NCBI GenBank assembly: GCA_013349585.1
Contig: DUZG01000014.1
Location: 1-36,453 of the forward strand
Length of the DNA: 36,453 bases
Direction of reading: 5' to 3'
Source of the DNA: Nitrospinota bacterium
GTDB taxonomy: Bacteria > Nitrospinota > Nitrospinia > Nitrospinales > VA-1
How positions within the stretch are numbered: position 1 is the stretch's first letter; each line of letters starts with the position of its first letter. A program made the position numbers and the translations under genes. Shown here piece by piece: positions 16,031 through 23,308 of the stretch. A model generated the notes under the pieces. It was given only the letters and a program-made list of their open reading frames with translations. It was not told the DNA's origin and did not search any database.

Positions 16031-17014
16031 TTATCCTTCCCTTTCAATTGTTTCTGTTAACTGGACCGCTTTATTCCCACGAGAAACACCGGGGAACCCT
16101 TTAAATTTGGGAATTTGTTCTACCTTCAAGGTCAACGGATCTGTTACATCATTTCCCAACATAAGCGTATCACCAACTTTGAAGTTCATTAATTCCTGCG
16201 GAGTTATTGTACTTGTTCCAAGCTCGGTAACCAGCTCTACCTCCGTTGTCAATAATTCTGTGCGTAAACGCCGAACCCAAACCTGATCCACTTCCATCTC
16301 TTCACTCTGGAACTGTGCTTTAAGCTTGGGAATAATGGGTTCAATAGCTGCATAAGGAAGACAAATAGTTAGAGTCCCCGATATGCTTTCCATCTCAATT
16401 TCAAAAAGTATGACCAAAACAATGTCAGTAGGAGGAACAATAGCCGCAAATTGCGGGTTCACCTCTGATCGAACAAAGTTCGTTGTCACCGTATGTACCG
16501 GACGCCAAGCTTTTTCCAGATCTCCCAACGCACTCAGAACCACGCTCTTGGTCATCCGGATTTCAATGGAGCTGAAATCTCGACCGGTGATCTTGGCCTC
16601 TTGTGTCCCGGAGCCTCCAAAAAAAGTATCGACCACTGCAAAAACCAGTTTGCTTTCCACAATCATCAGACCATGACCACGCAAAGGTTCCATACGAAAA
16701 ATATGCAAACTGGAAGGAATAGGTAATGAACGCAGGAAATCGCCAAACTTGATGGTATCGGTTGAAACGGTGCTGACATCGACCGACTTTCGCATCAAAG
16801 TGGAAAAGGTATTTCGAAATAACCTGGAAAACATCTGGTTAATGATGTCCAGAGTTGGTAGGCGTCCACGAATGATCTTTTCCTGACTGGTCAGGTCATA
16901 AGGTATGACACCCGACTCATCTTCTGGAGCTTCATCGGTTTCGGTCTCAACCTCACCATCGCCGACACCTCTTAACAACGCATCGACTTCTCCTTGGGAT
17001 AAAACCTCACTCAT
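16031..17014 (-). CDS. fliM: flagellar motor switch protein FliM
   Basis: A 327-residue C-ring protein. The N-terminus MSEVLSQGEVDALLRGV contains the peptide that binds phosphorylated CheY. The middle domain includes LPTLDIINQMFSRLFRNTF and PLRGHGLMIVESKLVFAVVDTFFGG. The C-terminal SpoA-like domain ends GFPGVSRGNKAVQLTETI. Its job is to transmit the chemotaxis signal to FliG and set rotation direction. It sits 30 bp after fliL and 4 bp before fliN. Confidence 0.96.
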   Translation of the reverse strand: MSEVLSQGEVDALLRGVGDGEVETETDEAPEDESGVIPYDLTSQEKIIRGRLPTLDIINQMFSRLFRNTFSTLMRKSVDVSTVSTDTIKFGDFLRSLPIPSSLHIFRMEPLRGHGLMIVESKLVFAVVDTFFGGSGTQEAKITGRDFSSIEIRMTKSVVLSALGDLEKAWRPVHTVTTNFVRSEVNPQFAAIVPPTDIVLVILFEIEMESISGTLTICLPYAAIEPIIPKLKAQFQSEEMEVDQVWVRRLRTELLTTEVELVTELGTSTITPQELMNFKVGDTLMLGNDVTDPLTLKVEQIPKFKGFPGVSRGNKAVQLTETIEREG

Positions 17015-17044
17015 AACTCTAGCCTTGTTTGAAAATCCATTTTA

Positions 17045-17566
17045 TTACTGAATAATGAACTCACTAAAATATGCGTCTTTCACATGCCCCACCACCAAAA
17101 AGCGATTGACGCGCGTGGTAACTTCATCTTTGAGTTTGAACTTGCCCTGCACTGAATATACATCTTCAAAAGATTTGCTACTCAATAAAACAAGAATGGA
17201 GTCTGTGACTTTTTGAATATTCTCTTTTAACTCCGCGTGAACTTCAGGGGTACTCAACTCTAATGAAATAGTAACTTTCAGAAACCGTTTTCCCTCACTA
17301 CCGGCAAGGTTTAAGATGAAAGGGGCTAGAGGAAACATGACACCCAAGTTAACGTCTTCTCCTATCTCTTCTGCTGCGCCTTTCTCAACTTCAACAGGGA
17401 CCTCTTCAGCTGGTTTTTCCTGTAAAAAGGTAATATAAGCATAATATCCGCCTCCACCCAGCACTAACAGACCAACAATAATGCCAATGATCATTCCCAT
17501 TGACTTTTTTTTACCTCCAGCCTCAACGGCCTCCAAATCTTCTAGCGTGCCATCTTCTTCAGCCAT
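17045..17566 (-). CDS. fliL: flagellar basal body-associated protein FliL
   Basis: A 173-residue inner-membrane protein. The short cytosolic N-terminus (MAEEDGTLEDLEAVEAGGKKK) precedes one membrane helix at about residues 23-45. The periplasmic domain contains FPLAPFILNLAGSEGKRFLKVTISLELS and ends FLVVGHVKDAYFSEFIIQ, matching the stomatin-like fold of FliL. FliL rings surround stator units and raise their stability or torque. It is the first visible gene of the cluster; about 550 bp of noncoding DNA lie upstream. Confidence 0.94.
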   Translation of the reverse strand: MAEEDGTLEDLEAVEAGGKKKSMGMIIGIIVGLLVLGGGGYYAYITFLQEKPAEEVPVEVEKGAAEEIGEDVNLGVMFPLAPFILNLAGSEGKRFLKVTISLELSTPEVHAELKENIQKVTDSILVLLSSKSFEDVYSVQGKFKLKDEVTTRVNRFLVVGHVKDAYFSEFIIQ

Positions 17567-17880
17567 ATATCTTTCTCCCGCCCTGTTTCCATAAATGAAA
17601 AACTACACTTTAAAAACCAGGGACTTAATTTATCTTTTTCATTATCTCTTAGCAATCTGTATGCCAAACCCATCTTCTCACAACAGAAACTAGATAACTA
17701 TTTATATATAAAAGCTTTTTGGTCTGTGCACCTAAGCTTTCAACGAGCAATTTAAATAGAAGTGCTCTTCCCTCTGGTCATAATTTTGACGAAAACAGTC
17801 TAATTCTCCTATTCCATCAAAACGAAATCAACATCCATCTTTCAAATAATTTGATGCATTTTGTTGCAAAAATTGAGAGA

Positions 17881-17903
17881 GATTGCTTTTAAATCAAGCA
17901 ATC
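17881..17903. repeat. inverted repeat GATTGCTT/AAGCAATC
   Basis: GATTGCTT (17881-17888) and AAGCAATC (17896-17903) form a perfect 8-bp dyad with a 7-base spacer. It lies 9 bp from the sigma-28-like -10 element on the fliL-proximal side, so it would fall near or just after the predicted start site. It could be an operator or an RNA hairpin in the fliL leader. Confidence 0.4.
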
Positions 17904-17912
17904 CTAGACACC

Positions 17913-17940
17913 TTATCGGCTAACCATTCTACCTTATTGA
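17913..17940 (-). promoter_or_regulatory. sigma-28 (FliA)-like promoter upstream of fliL
   Basis: On the minus strand the -10 element GCCGATAA is a perfect match to the FliA consensus (plus-strand TTATCGGC, 17913-17920). Sixteen bases upstream is TCAA, close to the TAAA -35 core. Expected spacing is about 15. It points at fliL but lies about 340 bp from its start, implying a long leader. By chance about one such octamer is expected in a window this size, so position is the main support. Confidence 0.4.
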
Positions 17941-18018
17941 GAAAATTTTTTCATCTAACTTATTGTTTTTTAGTAAATTACATATATCCCTAAGGGTTTT
18001 TTCGTTAAATCTTTAACT

Positions 18019-18033
18019 TGGTACAGGAATTGA
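18019..18033 (+). promoter_or_regulatory. sigma-54-like promoter element upstream of amt
   Basis: TGGTAC-N5-TTGA has the correct spacing between the -24 GG and -12 G, but the -12 element reads TTGA instead of TTGC. It lies about 86 bp before the amt start. Ammonium transporter genes are often controlled by NtrC and sigma-54, which makes it worth listing. No complete NtrC binding site was found. Confidence 0.3.
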
Positions 18034-18118
18034 AACCTACTCGTAAGTAAACGGCCTTTGGCCTAATTAAAATTTCTGAAATGTACTTTCCACTTACTTC
18101 ACTTGGAGCAAGGGTTTT

Positions 18119-19447
18119 ATGAAAATCAATATTCCGGACCATAGGACTAAGAAACCTTGGGCAATCATGGCTTTAATATTTGTAGGAGTCATTATATTGC
18201 CTTCTATGGCTCTGGCCGAAGAAACACCTGTTTTAAACTCAGGTGATACTGCCTGGATGCTGACAGCCACAGCCTTGGTTCTATTTATGACCATACCCGG
18301 ACTTTCATTATTTTATGGGGGCATGGTGCGCAGTAAAAACATATTATCTGTGCTCATGCAGTGTTTCGCTATCACCTCACTCATGACTCTTTTATGGGTT
18401 TTATACGCGTACAGCATCGCATTTGGCGGTGATGGCCCCTACTGGGGAGGGTTGAGCAAAATGTTTCTCGTAGGTGTGGGTGTTGATTCACTCAGTGGCA
18501 CCATCCCGGAAACCGTATTTATGACCTTCCAGATGACCTTCGCCATTATCACCCCTGCTTTAATGGTAGGAGCCTTTGCCGAGCGTATGAAGTTCTCGGC
18601 GATGCTGATCTTCATGACAATATGGATGACCCTCGTTTACGCCCCGATTTGTCACTGGGTCTGGGGTAGCGGTGGCTGGCTTGGCAATAAAGGAATCCTC
18701 GATTTTGCTGGTGGTACGGTTGTACACATTAATGCTGGTGTTGCAGGTCTGGTCGCGGCTATCGTTTTAGGTAAACGTAAGGGTTACCCGACCACCGCCA
18801 TGCCGCCACACAACCTCGGTTACACGCTGATAGGGGTTTCCATGCTCTGGGTCGGGTGGTTCGGATTCAATGCCGGAAGTGAACTAGCAGCCGATGGAGT
18901 CGCAGGAATGGCCATGGCCGTAACACAGATTGCAACCGCAACCGCCGCATTGAGTTGGATGTTCATCGAATGGGTAAAACACGGCAGGCCAAGCGTGCTG
19001 GGAATTGCTTCAGGTGCGGTGGCCGGTCTGGTCGCTATTACCCCTGCTTCTGGAGCGGTTGGCCCCATGGGAGCTATTGCAATTGGCCTTGCGTCAGGTG
19101 CGGGCTGTTTCATCGCATCTACATCACTCAAACGTGCTATGGGTTATGACGACTCCCTGGATGTTTTCGGAATACACGCAGTCGGCGGAATCATCGGTGC
19201 CATTTTAACCGGGGTGTTCTGCGCAGAGTCTCTGGGGGGTGCCGGTTTCGGCGGGGATATCAACAGCATCGGTGATCAGATTACAGTACAAGCCCTCGGC
19301 GTTGGCGCAACCATGTTCTACACAGGAATCATTAGCTTTATTATCCTGAAAGCCCTCGATGGAATTATGGGTCTCAGAGTCACCGATGACGATGAAAGCG
19401 AAGGTTTGGATCTCTCGCAACACGGTGAGCGGGGTTATATTATCTGA
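18119..19447 (+). CDS. amt: ammonium transporter Amt
   Basis: A 442-residue Amt/MEP-family channel with an N-terminal signal sequence (cleavage near SMALA-EE) and eleven expected membrane helices. The signature DxAGGTVVHINAGVAG block is present (DFAGGTVVHINAG), with the first pore histidine at about His203, and the second at His353 in VFGIHAVGGIIGAI, so the twin-His motif is intact. The C-terminal tail ESEGLDLSQHGERGY matches the conserved GLDLxxHGE regulatory tail that contacts PII proteins. It imports ammonium for assimilation or, in nitrifiers, balances nitrogen supply. No glnK gene is next to it, although amt and glnK are commonly paired. Confidence 0.96.
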   Translation: MKINIPDHRTKKPWAIMALIFVGVIILPSMALAEETPVLNSGDTAWMLTATALVLFMTIPGLSLFYGGMVRSKNILSVLMQCFAITSLMTLLWVLYAYSIAFGGDGPYWGGLSKMFLVGVGVDSLSGTIPETVFMTFQMTFAIITPALMVGAFAERMKFSAMLIFMTIWMTLVYAPICHWVWGSGGWLGNKGILDFAGGTVVHINAGVAGLVAAIVLGKRKGYPTTAMPPHNLGYTLIGVSMLWVGWFGFNAGSELAADGVAGMAMAVTQIATATAALSWMFIEWVKHGRPSVLGIASGAVAGLVAITPASGAVGPMGAIAIGLASGAGCFIASTSLKRAMGYDDSLDVFGIHAVGGIIGAILTGVFCAESLGGAGFGGDINSIGDQITVQALGVGATMFYTGIISFIILKALDGIMGLRVTDDDESEGLDLSQHGERGYII

Positions 19448-19511
19448 TTAACAAGTAAGTAATTGACTTATATAATATTAAGCTATTGCTTATAGGGTTA
19501 TTTTAAGTAGA

Positions 19512-19523
19512 ATATGCGCATAT
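19512..19523. repeat. palindrome ATATGCGCATAT upstream of the porin gene
   Basis: A perfect 12-bp palindrome in the 154-bp gap between amt and the porin gene, about 80 bp before the porin start. It could be a binding site for a dimeric regulator of the porin. Only the symmetry and position support this. Confidence 0.3.
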
Positions 19524-19601
19524 ATTATCATTTAAAAGAGATTGTTGATATAAATAGGCATTAGCCTTTTGAAAAGGATAGATATCTATAAAGGAGTAGT
19601 T

Positions 19602-20750
19602 ATGTACAAAATGAAAAGGTTTTTAATTGATGGGTTTATTACCAGTGCCATTATGTTTGGTCTCGTAAGCACAGCTTATGCAGATTCAGCTTTGGAGCTG
19701 ATAAAAGATATTGAAGTGCATGGTTTTTCATCTTCATCCTATTCTCAAAACTTTGCAAACCCTACAGGAACAAGACAAAACGCCCTACGCGTTTATGACT
19801 TTGACGCAAACACTTTCAAATTTGACGTTGCGGAACTTGTTCTTAAAAGAGATGCTTCCGAAAAAGGCGATGTCGGATTCCGTACGGACATAACTTACGG
19901 TTTCAGTGGGCCCCAAGCAAATAAAGTCGGTGGGCCTAATGTTGGGGGAACCGATGTCAGCGATGATGATTTTGATTTGCAGATTGCGTATGTTCAATAC
20001 AACGCTCCCATTGGAAATGGATTGTTGATTGATGCAGGGAAATTTGGCACCAATATAGGTTCAGAAGTCATGGACGGATACGATGGATATAATTATTCCT
20101 TTTCCAGATCCTTCCTATTCTTCCTCGGGCCATTCACGCATAACGGAATACGCGTGCAATATCAATTGAGTGACACCGTGGGTCTCTTAGGCATACTCTC
20201 CAATGGCCATGACACCACCACAGATACGAACGATTCAAAGGGGTTTGGAGGACAAATCTCCTGGGCGGTATCTGACTCGGCAGTTGTTTATTTAAATTAT
20301 TTTGGCTCGGCAGAACCACAAACCGGCGTTCCCAATAATGCAGACGACATCAGAAATTTTTTCGACACGGTCATCGAGGTCAGCCTAAGTAAAAAACTGT
20401 TATTGAATTTGAATGCGGTATACGGCTCGGAAGATGATGCCACGGGACCCAACACCGGGGATCACACTTGGTGGGGGTTTTCTGGGATCGTTCGTTATGA
20501 TGTCAATAACTGGCTCTCTCTAAATTATCGTGCTCAAATTTTTCACGATCAAGATGGAGCTCGTTCAGGATCAAGACAGAAGTTATGGGCTATGTCGCTC
20601 ACACCAGAAGTTAGAATCAATAGCAATATGGTTGTCCGGGCGGAGTATCGTCATGATGAATCGGATCACTTTGTCTTTTCTAACCGAGATGGCGCTGGGC
20701 AGTCTTCTACCCAAGATACCCTTGCCCTTAACGCCTTGTTTTACTTTTAG
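19602..20750 (+). CDS. outer-membrane beta-barrel porin (BBP2/OmpL-like)
   Basis: A 382-residue protein started at the ATG at 19602, with AAAGGAG 7-8 bases upstream; the track start at 19569 has no comparable site. The signal peptide is MYKMKRFLIDGFITSAIMFGLVSTAYA. The mature part begins with IEVHGFSSSSYSQNFANP, typical of the first strand of BBP2-type porins, then alternates amphipathic strands (FDVAELVLKRDASEKGDVGFRTDITYGFSG, LLIDAGKFGTNIGSEVMDGYDGYNYSFSRSF, LNLNAVYGSEDD) and ends in LALNALFYF with a terminal aromatic, as outer-membrane barrels do. It follows amt on the same strand. It may let small solutes, perhaps nitrogen compounds, through the outer membrane; the substrate is not visible. 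Confidence 0.82.
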   Translation: MYKMKRFLIDGFITSAIMFGLVSTAYADSALELIKDIEVHGFSSSSYSQNFANPTGTRQNALRVYDFDANTFKFDVAELVLKRDASEKGDVGFRTDITYGFSGPQANKVGGPNVGGTDVSDDDFDLQIAYVQYNAPIGNGLLIDAGKFGTNIGSEVMDGYDGYNYSFSRSFLFFLGPFTHNGIRVQYQLSDTVGLLGILSNGHDTTTDTNDSKGFGGQISWAVSDSAVVYLNYFGSAEPQTGVPNNADDIRNFFDTVIEVSLSKKLLLNLNAVYGSEDDATGPNTGDHTWWGFSGIVRYDVNNWLSLNYRAQIFHDQDGARSGSRQKLWAMSLTPEVRINSNMVVRAEYRHDESDHFVFSNRDGAGQSSTQDTLALNALFYF

Positions 20751-20760
20751 TGAACGACTA

Positions 20761-20785
20761 TCTCTCCGGAGCAACCTGCTCCGGA
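20761..20785 (+). terminator. strong hairpin after the porin gene
   Basis: TCTCCGGAGC (20761-20770) pairs perfectly with GCTCCGGAGA (20776-20785) across a 5-base loop, with flanking GAC/GTC able to pair past a bulge. It starts 10 bp after the porin stop. The downstream T-run is short (TCTTATCT), so it may be a terminator of moderate strength or a 3-prime-end stabiliser. Confidence 0.7.
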
Positions 20786-20790
20786 GAGTC

Positions 20791-21336
20791 TTATCTACAT
20801 ACAATCAAAATCCTGCTGTTACCCACAAGCAAGAGGCGTACGCAACATCCCCTACCTTGCCACTTTTGAAGTCGTAAAAATCACCAACAACATCTAGAGC
20901 ACCTTATGCACGCCTAGCATTCAAAATAGGCTGTGTATTTTTCAGGTTTTCAACAACAAACCTGACATTGTATTTCTCCACTACCTTATATTATTCTATA
21001 TTTCTAAAATAATTTTGCGCGAGGTTTTAGAAGCGAAAGGTGCGCGTGGAACCCCAAGTAATAGGGTTTTCTTGCGATTAATGCTGTACCCAATTTCGTT
21101 AATAGGGTGGAAGCATAGCTCACGCATCCCGGGATAAAAATCAAGATATAATCGAATTATTTCTCAATATAATTTGATTTATATCTAGGAATAATCCTAA
21201 ACCAGATCAACGCATCGTCAGGACATGAAGAGCAAAGGGCGTTTCCTCTAGGGGGGGGGTCCTTTTACCATAAATTTAAGTTTATATCGCATTGCATACC
21301 CGATAAAATAAGGGGATAACTTTAAATAGGAAAATT
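20791..21336. other. 546-bp intergenic region, possible structured RNA, no gene seen
   Basis: The translated frames here look like shadows, not genes. The region contains a dyad TCAGGTTT / AAACCTGA (20942-20965), the possible structured RNA at 21044-21125, a palindrome ATCCCGGGAT (21126-21135) and a run of nine G residues (21251-21259). No tRNA or known riboswitch was recognised. It is likely to hold the promoter for the downstream membrane protein and threonine aldolase genes. Confidence 0.5.
21044..21125 (+). ncRNA. possible structured RNA or leader element
   Basis: The segment can fold as a closing stem GCGTG (21044-21048) / CACGC (21121-21125) around two hairpins: AACCC / GGGTT near 21050-21068, and ATGCT-TACCC / GGGT-AAGCAT near 21081-21116. 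A palindrome ATCCCGGGAT follows immediately. It is about 210 bp upstream of the small membrane gene and may be a leader or independent small RNA. It matches no riboswitch class that I can recall, and could be chance folding. Confidence 0.25.
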
Positions 21337-21675
21337 TTGTTCACACAAGCGCAGAATCAAATTATCTACCTTATGTTTTTGAATGGTCTGCTTTTTTTGG
21401 GACTCAACTTTGTTGCCTATTCAATAATATTTCCCGGCCCAAAAGGCTCCAAACGCATTGGCTATATGTTTATCACCTGTGGTTTGCTCGCATATCTAGT
21501 ACAGCAACTCCACCAGGGTATGATCGCTCTCGATTACCCACAAGAAAAGGTAAGCGGACTAATTTTAAGTGGTTTTGTGATACCCATTTTTTTCGTATCT
21601 CTGTTTTATTATCGAATAAAACGAAACCGAATAGAAAAAAAACAGGAATCAAAAAATGAGGTAAGCAATGATTGA
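21337..21675 (+). CDS. small membrane protein upstream of threonine aldolase
   Basis: A 112-residue protein with three predicted membrane helices: about residues 10-31 (IYLMFLNGLLFLGLNFVAYSII), 41-59 (IGYMFITCGLLAYLVQQLH) and 73-92 (VSGLILSGFVIPIFFVSLFY), then a charged tail (RIKRNRIEKKQESKNEVSND). It starts with TTG at 21337, with AGGA about 7 bases upstream; an internal ATG at residue 13 is an alternative. Its end overlaps ltaE by 8 bp, so the two are coupled. I do not recognise the family and assign no function. Confidence 0.65.
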   Translation: MFTQAQNQIIYLMFLNGLLFLGLNFVAYSIIFPGPKGSKRIGYMFITCGLLAYLVQQLHQGMIALDYPQEKVSGLILSGFVIPIFFVSLFYYRIKRNRIEKKQESKNEVSND

Positions 21676-22696
21676 CCTAAGAAGCGATACACTCACTCAG
21701 CCAACCCAATCCATGCGTGACGCCATGGCGAATGCTGAGGTTGGCGACGATGTTTTTCAAGAGGACCCCACCGTTCAAAAACTTGAAACCCTGTCAGCAG
21801 AAAAAATGGGTAAAGAAGCAGCCCTTTTTGTCCCCAGTGGTAGCATGGGTAACCTGATAAGCGTACTCAGTCACTGTGGCAGAGGTGATGAAATTTTGCT
21901 AGGCGATAGATGCCATATCTCCATTTATGAGGTGGGGGGAGTCGCCGCATTGGGAGGAGTTCATCCGCGCCCCCTTCCCAACAACGACGATGGCACGATC
22001 TCTATCGATCTACTGGAAAAAGGCATCCGACATTCGGATATACACTGTCCCCCTACCCGTTTAATTTGTTTGGAAAACACACACAACTTTTGCCAAGGGT
22101 CACCAATCACTCCAGAGTATATGACCGAAGTCAGAGAAATGGCAAACAAATTTGGACTCAAAATTCATCTTGATGGAGCAAGAATCTTTAATGCCGCGGT
22201 TGCTCTTGGAGTCCCTGTTGCTAAACTAACTGAAAAAGTAGACTCGGTAATGTTTTGTCTTTCGAAAGGACTTTCTGCACCGGTAGGTTCTTTGGTTTGC
22301 GGATCATCCGAGTTCATTGACAAAGCGAGAAAAGCCAGAAAAATGGTGGGTGGCGGAATGAGACAGGCTGGTCATATTGCCGCGGCTGGGCTGATTGCGA
22401 TCACCGAGCTGGTAGACCGACTTCAAGAAGACCACGATAACGCAAAATTTCTTGCCAGCCAACTTTCTAAAATGGATGGCATTGATGTAGACATAGCCCG
22501 AATAAAAACCAATATAATTTTCTTCAAAATGACGGAAATAGATGGCCAGAATTTTCTCAATCAGTTGGAAAACAACCAAATTAAAATTTTAATGACCGGT
22601 GCAGGCGTTTTTCGAGCGGTCTTACACCGCGAAGTTTCCAAACAACAAGTTACAACGGTAGTCGAGACCTTCCAATCAATATTAAGCAAACAATGA
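21668..22696 (+). CDS. ltaE: low-specificity L-threonine aldolase
   Basis: A 342-residue PLP enzyme of fold type I, normal length for LtaE. The N-terminus MIDLRSDTLTQPTQSMRDAMANAEVGDDVF is the family signature. VPSGSMGNL forms part of the cofactor site, KIHLDGARIFNAAVALG contains the Asp and Arg that hold the pyridine ring, and the catalytic lysine is about Lys200 in VMFCLSKGLSAPVGS. It cleaves threonine or allo-threonine to glycine and acetaldehyde in the cytosol. Glycine could feed the glycine cleavage system, whose P-protein subunit lies at the right end of the window, but the two are not in one operon. It overlaps the membrane gene by 8 bp. Confidence 0.93.
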   Translation: MIDLRSDTLTQPTQSMRDAMANAEVGDDVFQEDPTVQKLETLSAEKMGKEAALFVPSGSMGNLISVLSHCGRGDEILLGDRCHISIYEVGGVAALGGVHPRPLPNNDDGTISIDLLEKGIRHSDIHCPPTRLICLENTHNFCQGSPITPEYMTEVREMANKFGLKIHLDGARIFNAAVALGVPVAKLTEKVDSVMFCLSKGLSAPVGSLVCGSSEFIDKARKARKMVGGGMRQAGHIAAAGLIAITELVDRLQEDHDNAKFLASQLSKMDGIDVDIARIKTNIIFFKMTEIDGQNFLNQLENNQIKILMTGAGVFRAVLHREVSKQQVTTVVETFQSILSKQ

Positions 22697-22699
22697 TAA

Positions 22700-22727
22700 T
22701 TGACAATTTTGCAGATTGGTCTATAAT
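22700..22727 (+). promoter_or_regulatory. consensus sigma-70 promoter for rpoZ
   Basis: TTGACA (22700-22705), a 16-bp spacer and TATAAT (22722-22727) are exact matches to the vegetative consensus. The start site would fall near 22734-22736, about 23 bases before the ATG at 22758. This also rules out the longer ORF-track start at 22716, which lies inside the promoter. Confidence 0.85.
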
Positions 22728-22757
22728 AAAGATGATATTTTAACCAACAGGAAAATC

Positions 22758-23000
22758 ATGATAGAACTGGAAATGCAGGACAGAATGGAACTAGTGCGTG
22801 AAGCACAAGATGTCGTTAAAAGCCGGTATCTTTTATGCATTTTAGTCACACAGAGAATTCATCAACTGGAAAGTGGAGCACAACCAACCATCCCAGTCGA
22901 TCCCGAAGATCTTACCAATCCAAAAATATTTTTTGAATTAGCCTTAAGAGAAATTATCGAAGGCAATATGGATATGGAACAGGTTACCGAAGAAGAATAA
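22758..23000 (+). CDS. rpoZ: RNA polymerase omega subunit
   Basis: An 80-residue protein started at the ATG at 22758, with CAGGA upstream; the start at 22716 overlaps the promoter. The omega pattern is visible in SRYLLCILVTQRIHQLESGAQPTI (compare NRFxLVxxAAKRARQL), then TNPKIFFELALREIIEGNM (compare KPTVIALREIxEGxI). The N-terminal region MIELEMQDRMELVREAQDVV is more divergent than in proteobacteria. Omega binds the beta-prime C-terminus and aids RNA polymerase assembly, and is part of the ppGpp site in some bacteria. It has its own strong promoter just after ltaE. No gmk or spoT neighbour is present. Confidence 0.85.
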   Translation: MIELEMQDRMELVREAQDVVKSRYLLCILVTQRIHQLESGAQPTIPVDPEDLTNPKIFFELALREIIEGNMDMEQVTEEE

Positions 23001-23256
23001 TCCCCGGGCCTCGCCTGGCGGAAGCTGGTCAATCTCCCCCAATTACAGATACAACAATACCTTTATTACATCGTTAGAATACCTTTGCCAGTGAGGGCTA
23101 CTATATGCTGGGTTAATATCTAGCTATTCTATAACACGCACTCTTCAATTTAAAAAATCCTTTTATAGTTCGTTGATAATAAATTGAATCTCCCTTTTTG
23201 GGATGCCCTTCCCCGCATGTTATTCCAAAGCTCTCATCTTTTATCCAAAAAATTAA

Positions 23257-23288
23257 CAAAAAAAACCCGCCGGAAATCCGGCGGGCTT
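23257..23288 (-). terminator. intrinsic terminator of the respiratory operon
   Basis: On the minus strand CCCGCCGG-ATTT-CCGGCGGG is followed by a run of eight or nine T residues (plus-strand A-run 23257-23265). It begins about 20 bp after the stop of the NxrC-like gene and ends the four-gene operon. The preceding 256 bp (23001-23256) after rpoZ hold no gene that I can support. Confidence 0.92.
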
Positions 23289-23308
23289 TCTTATATTACT
23301 TCTAATGA

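Larger units (their letters stand above)
17567..18118. other. 552-bp divergent promoter region between fliL and amt
   Basis: No gene is apparent. The region serves two divergent units. It contains a sigma-28-like promoter reading toward fliL (17913-17940), a dyad GATTGCTT / AAGCAATC (17881-17903) and a sigma-54-like element reading toward amt (18019-18033). The rest is AT-rich without recognised sites. An incomplete NtrC half site TGCACC occurs near 17728 but its partner half is missing. Confidence 0.6.
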
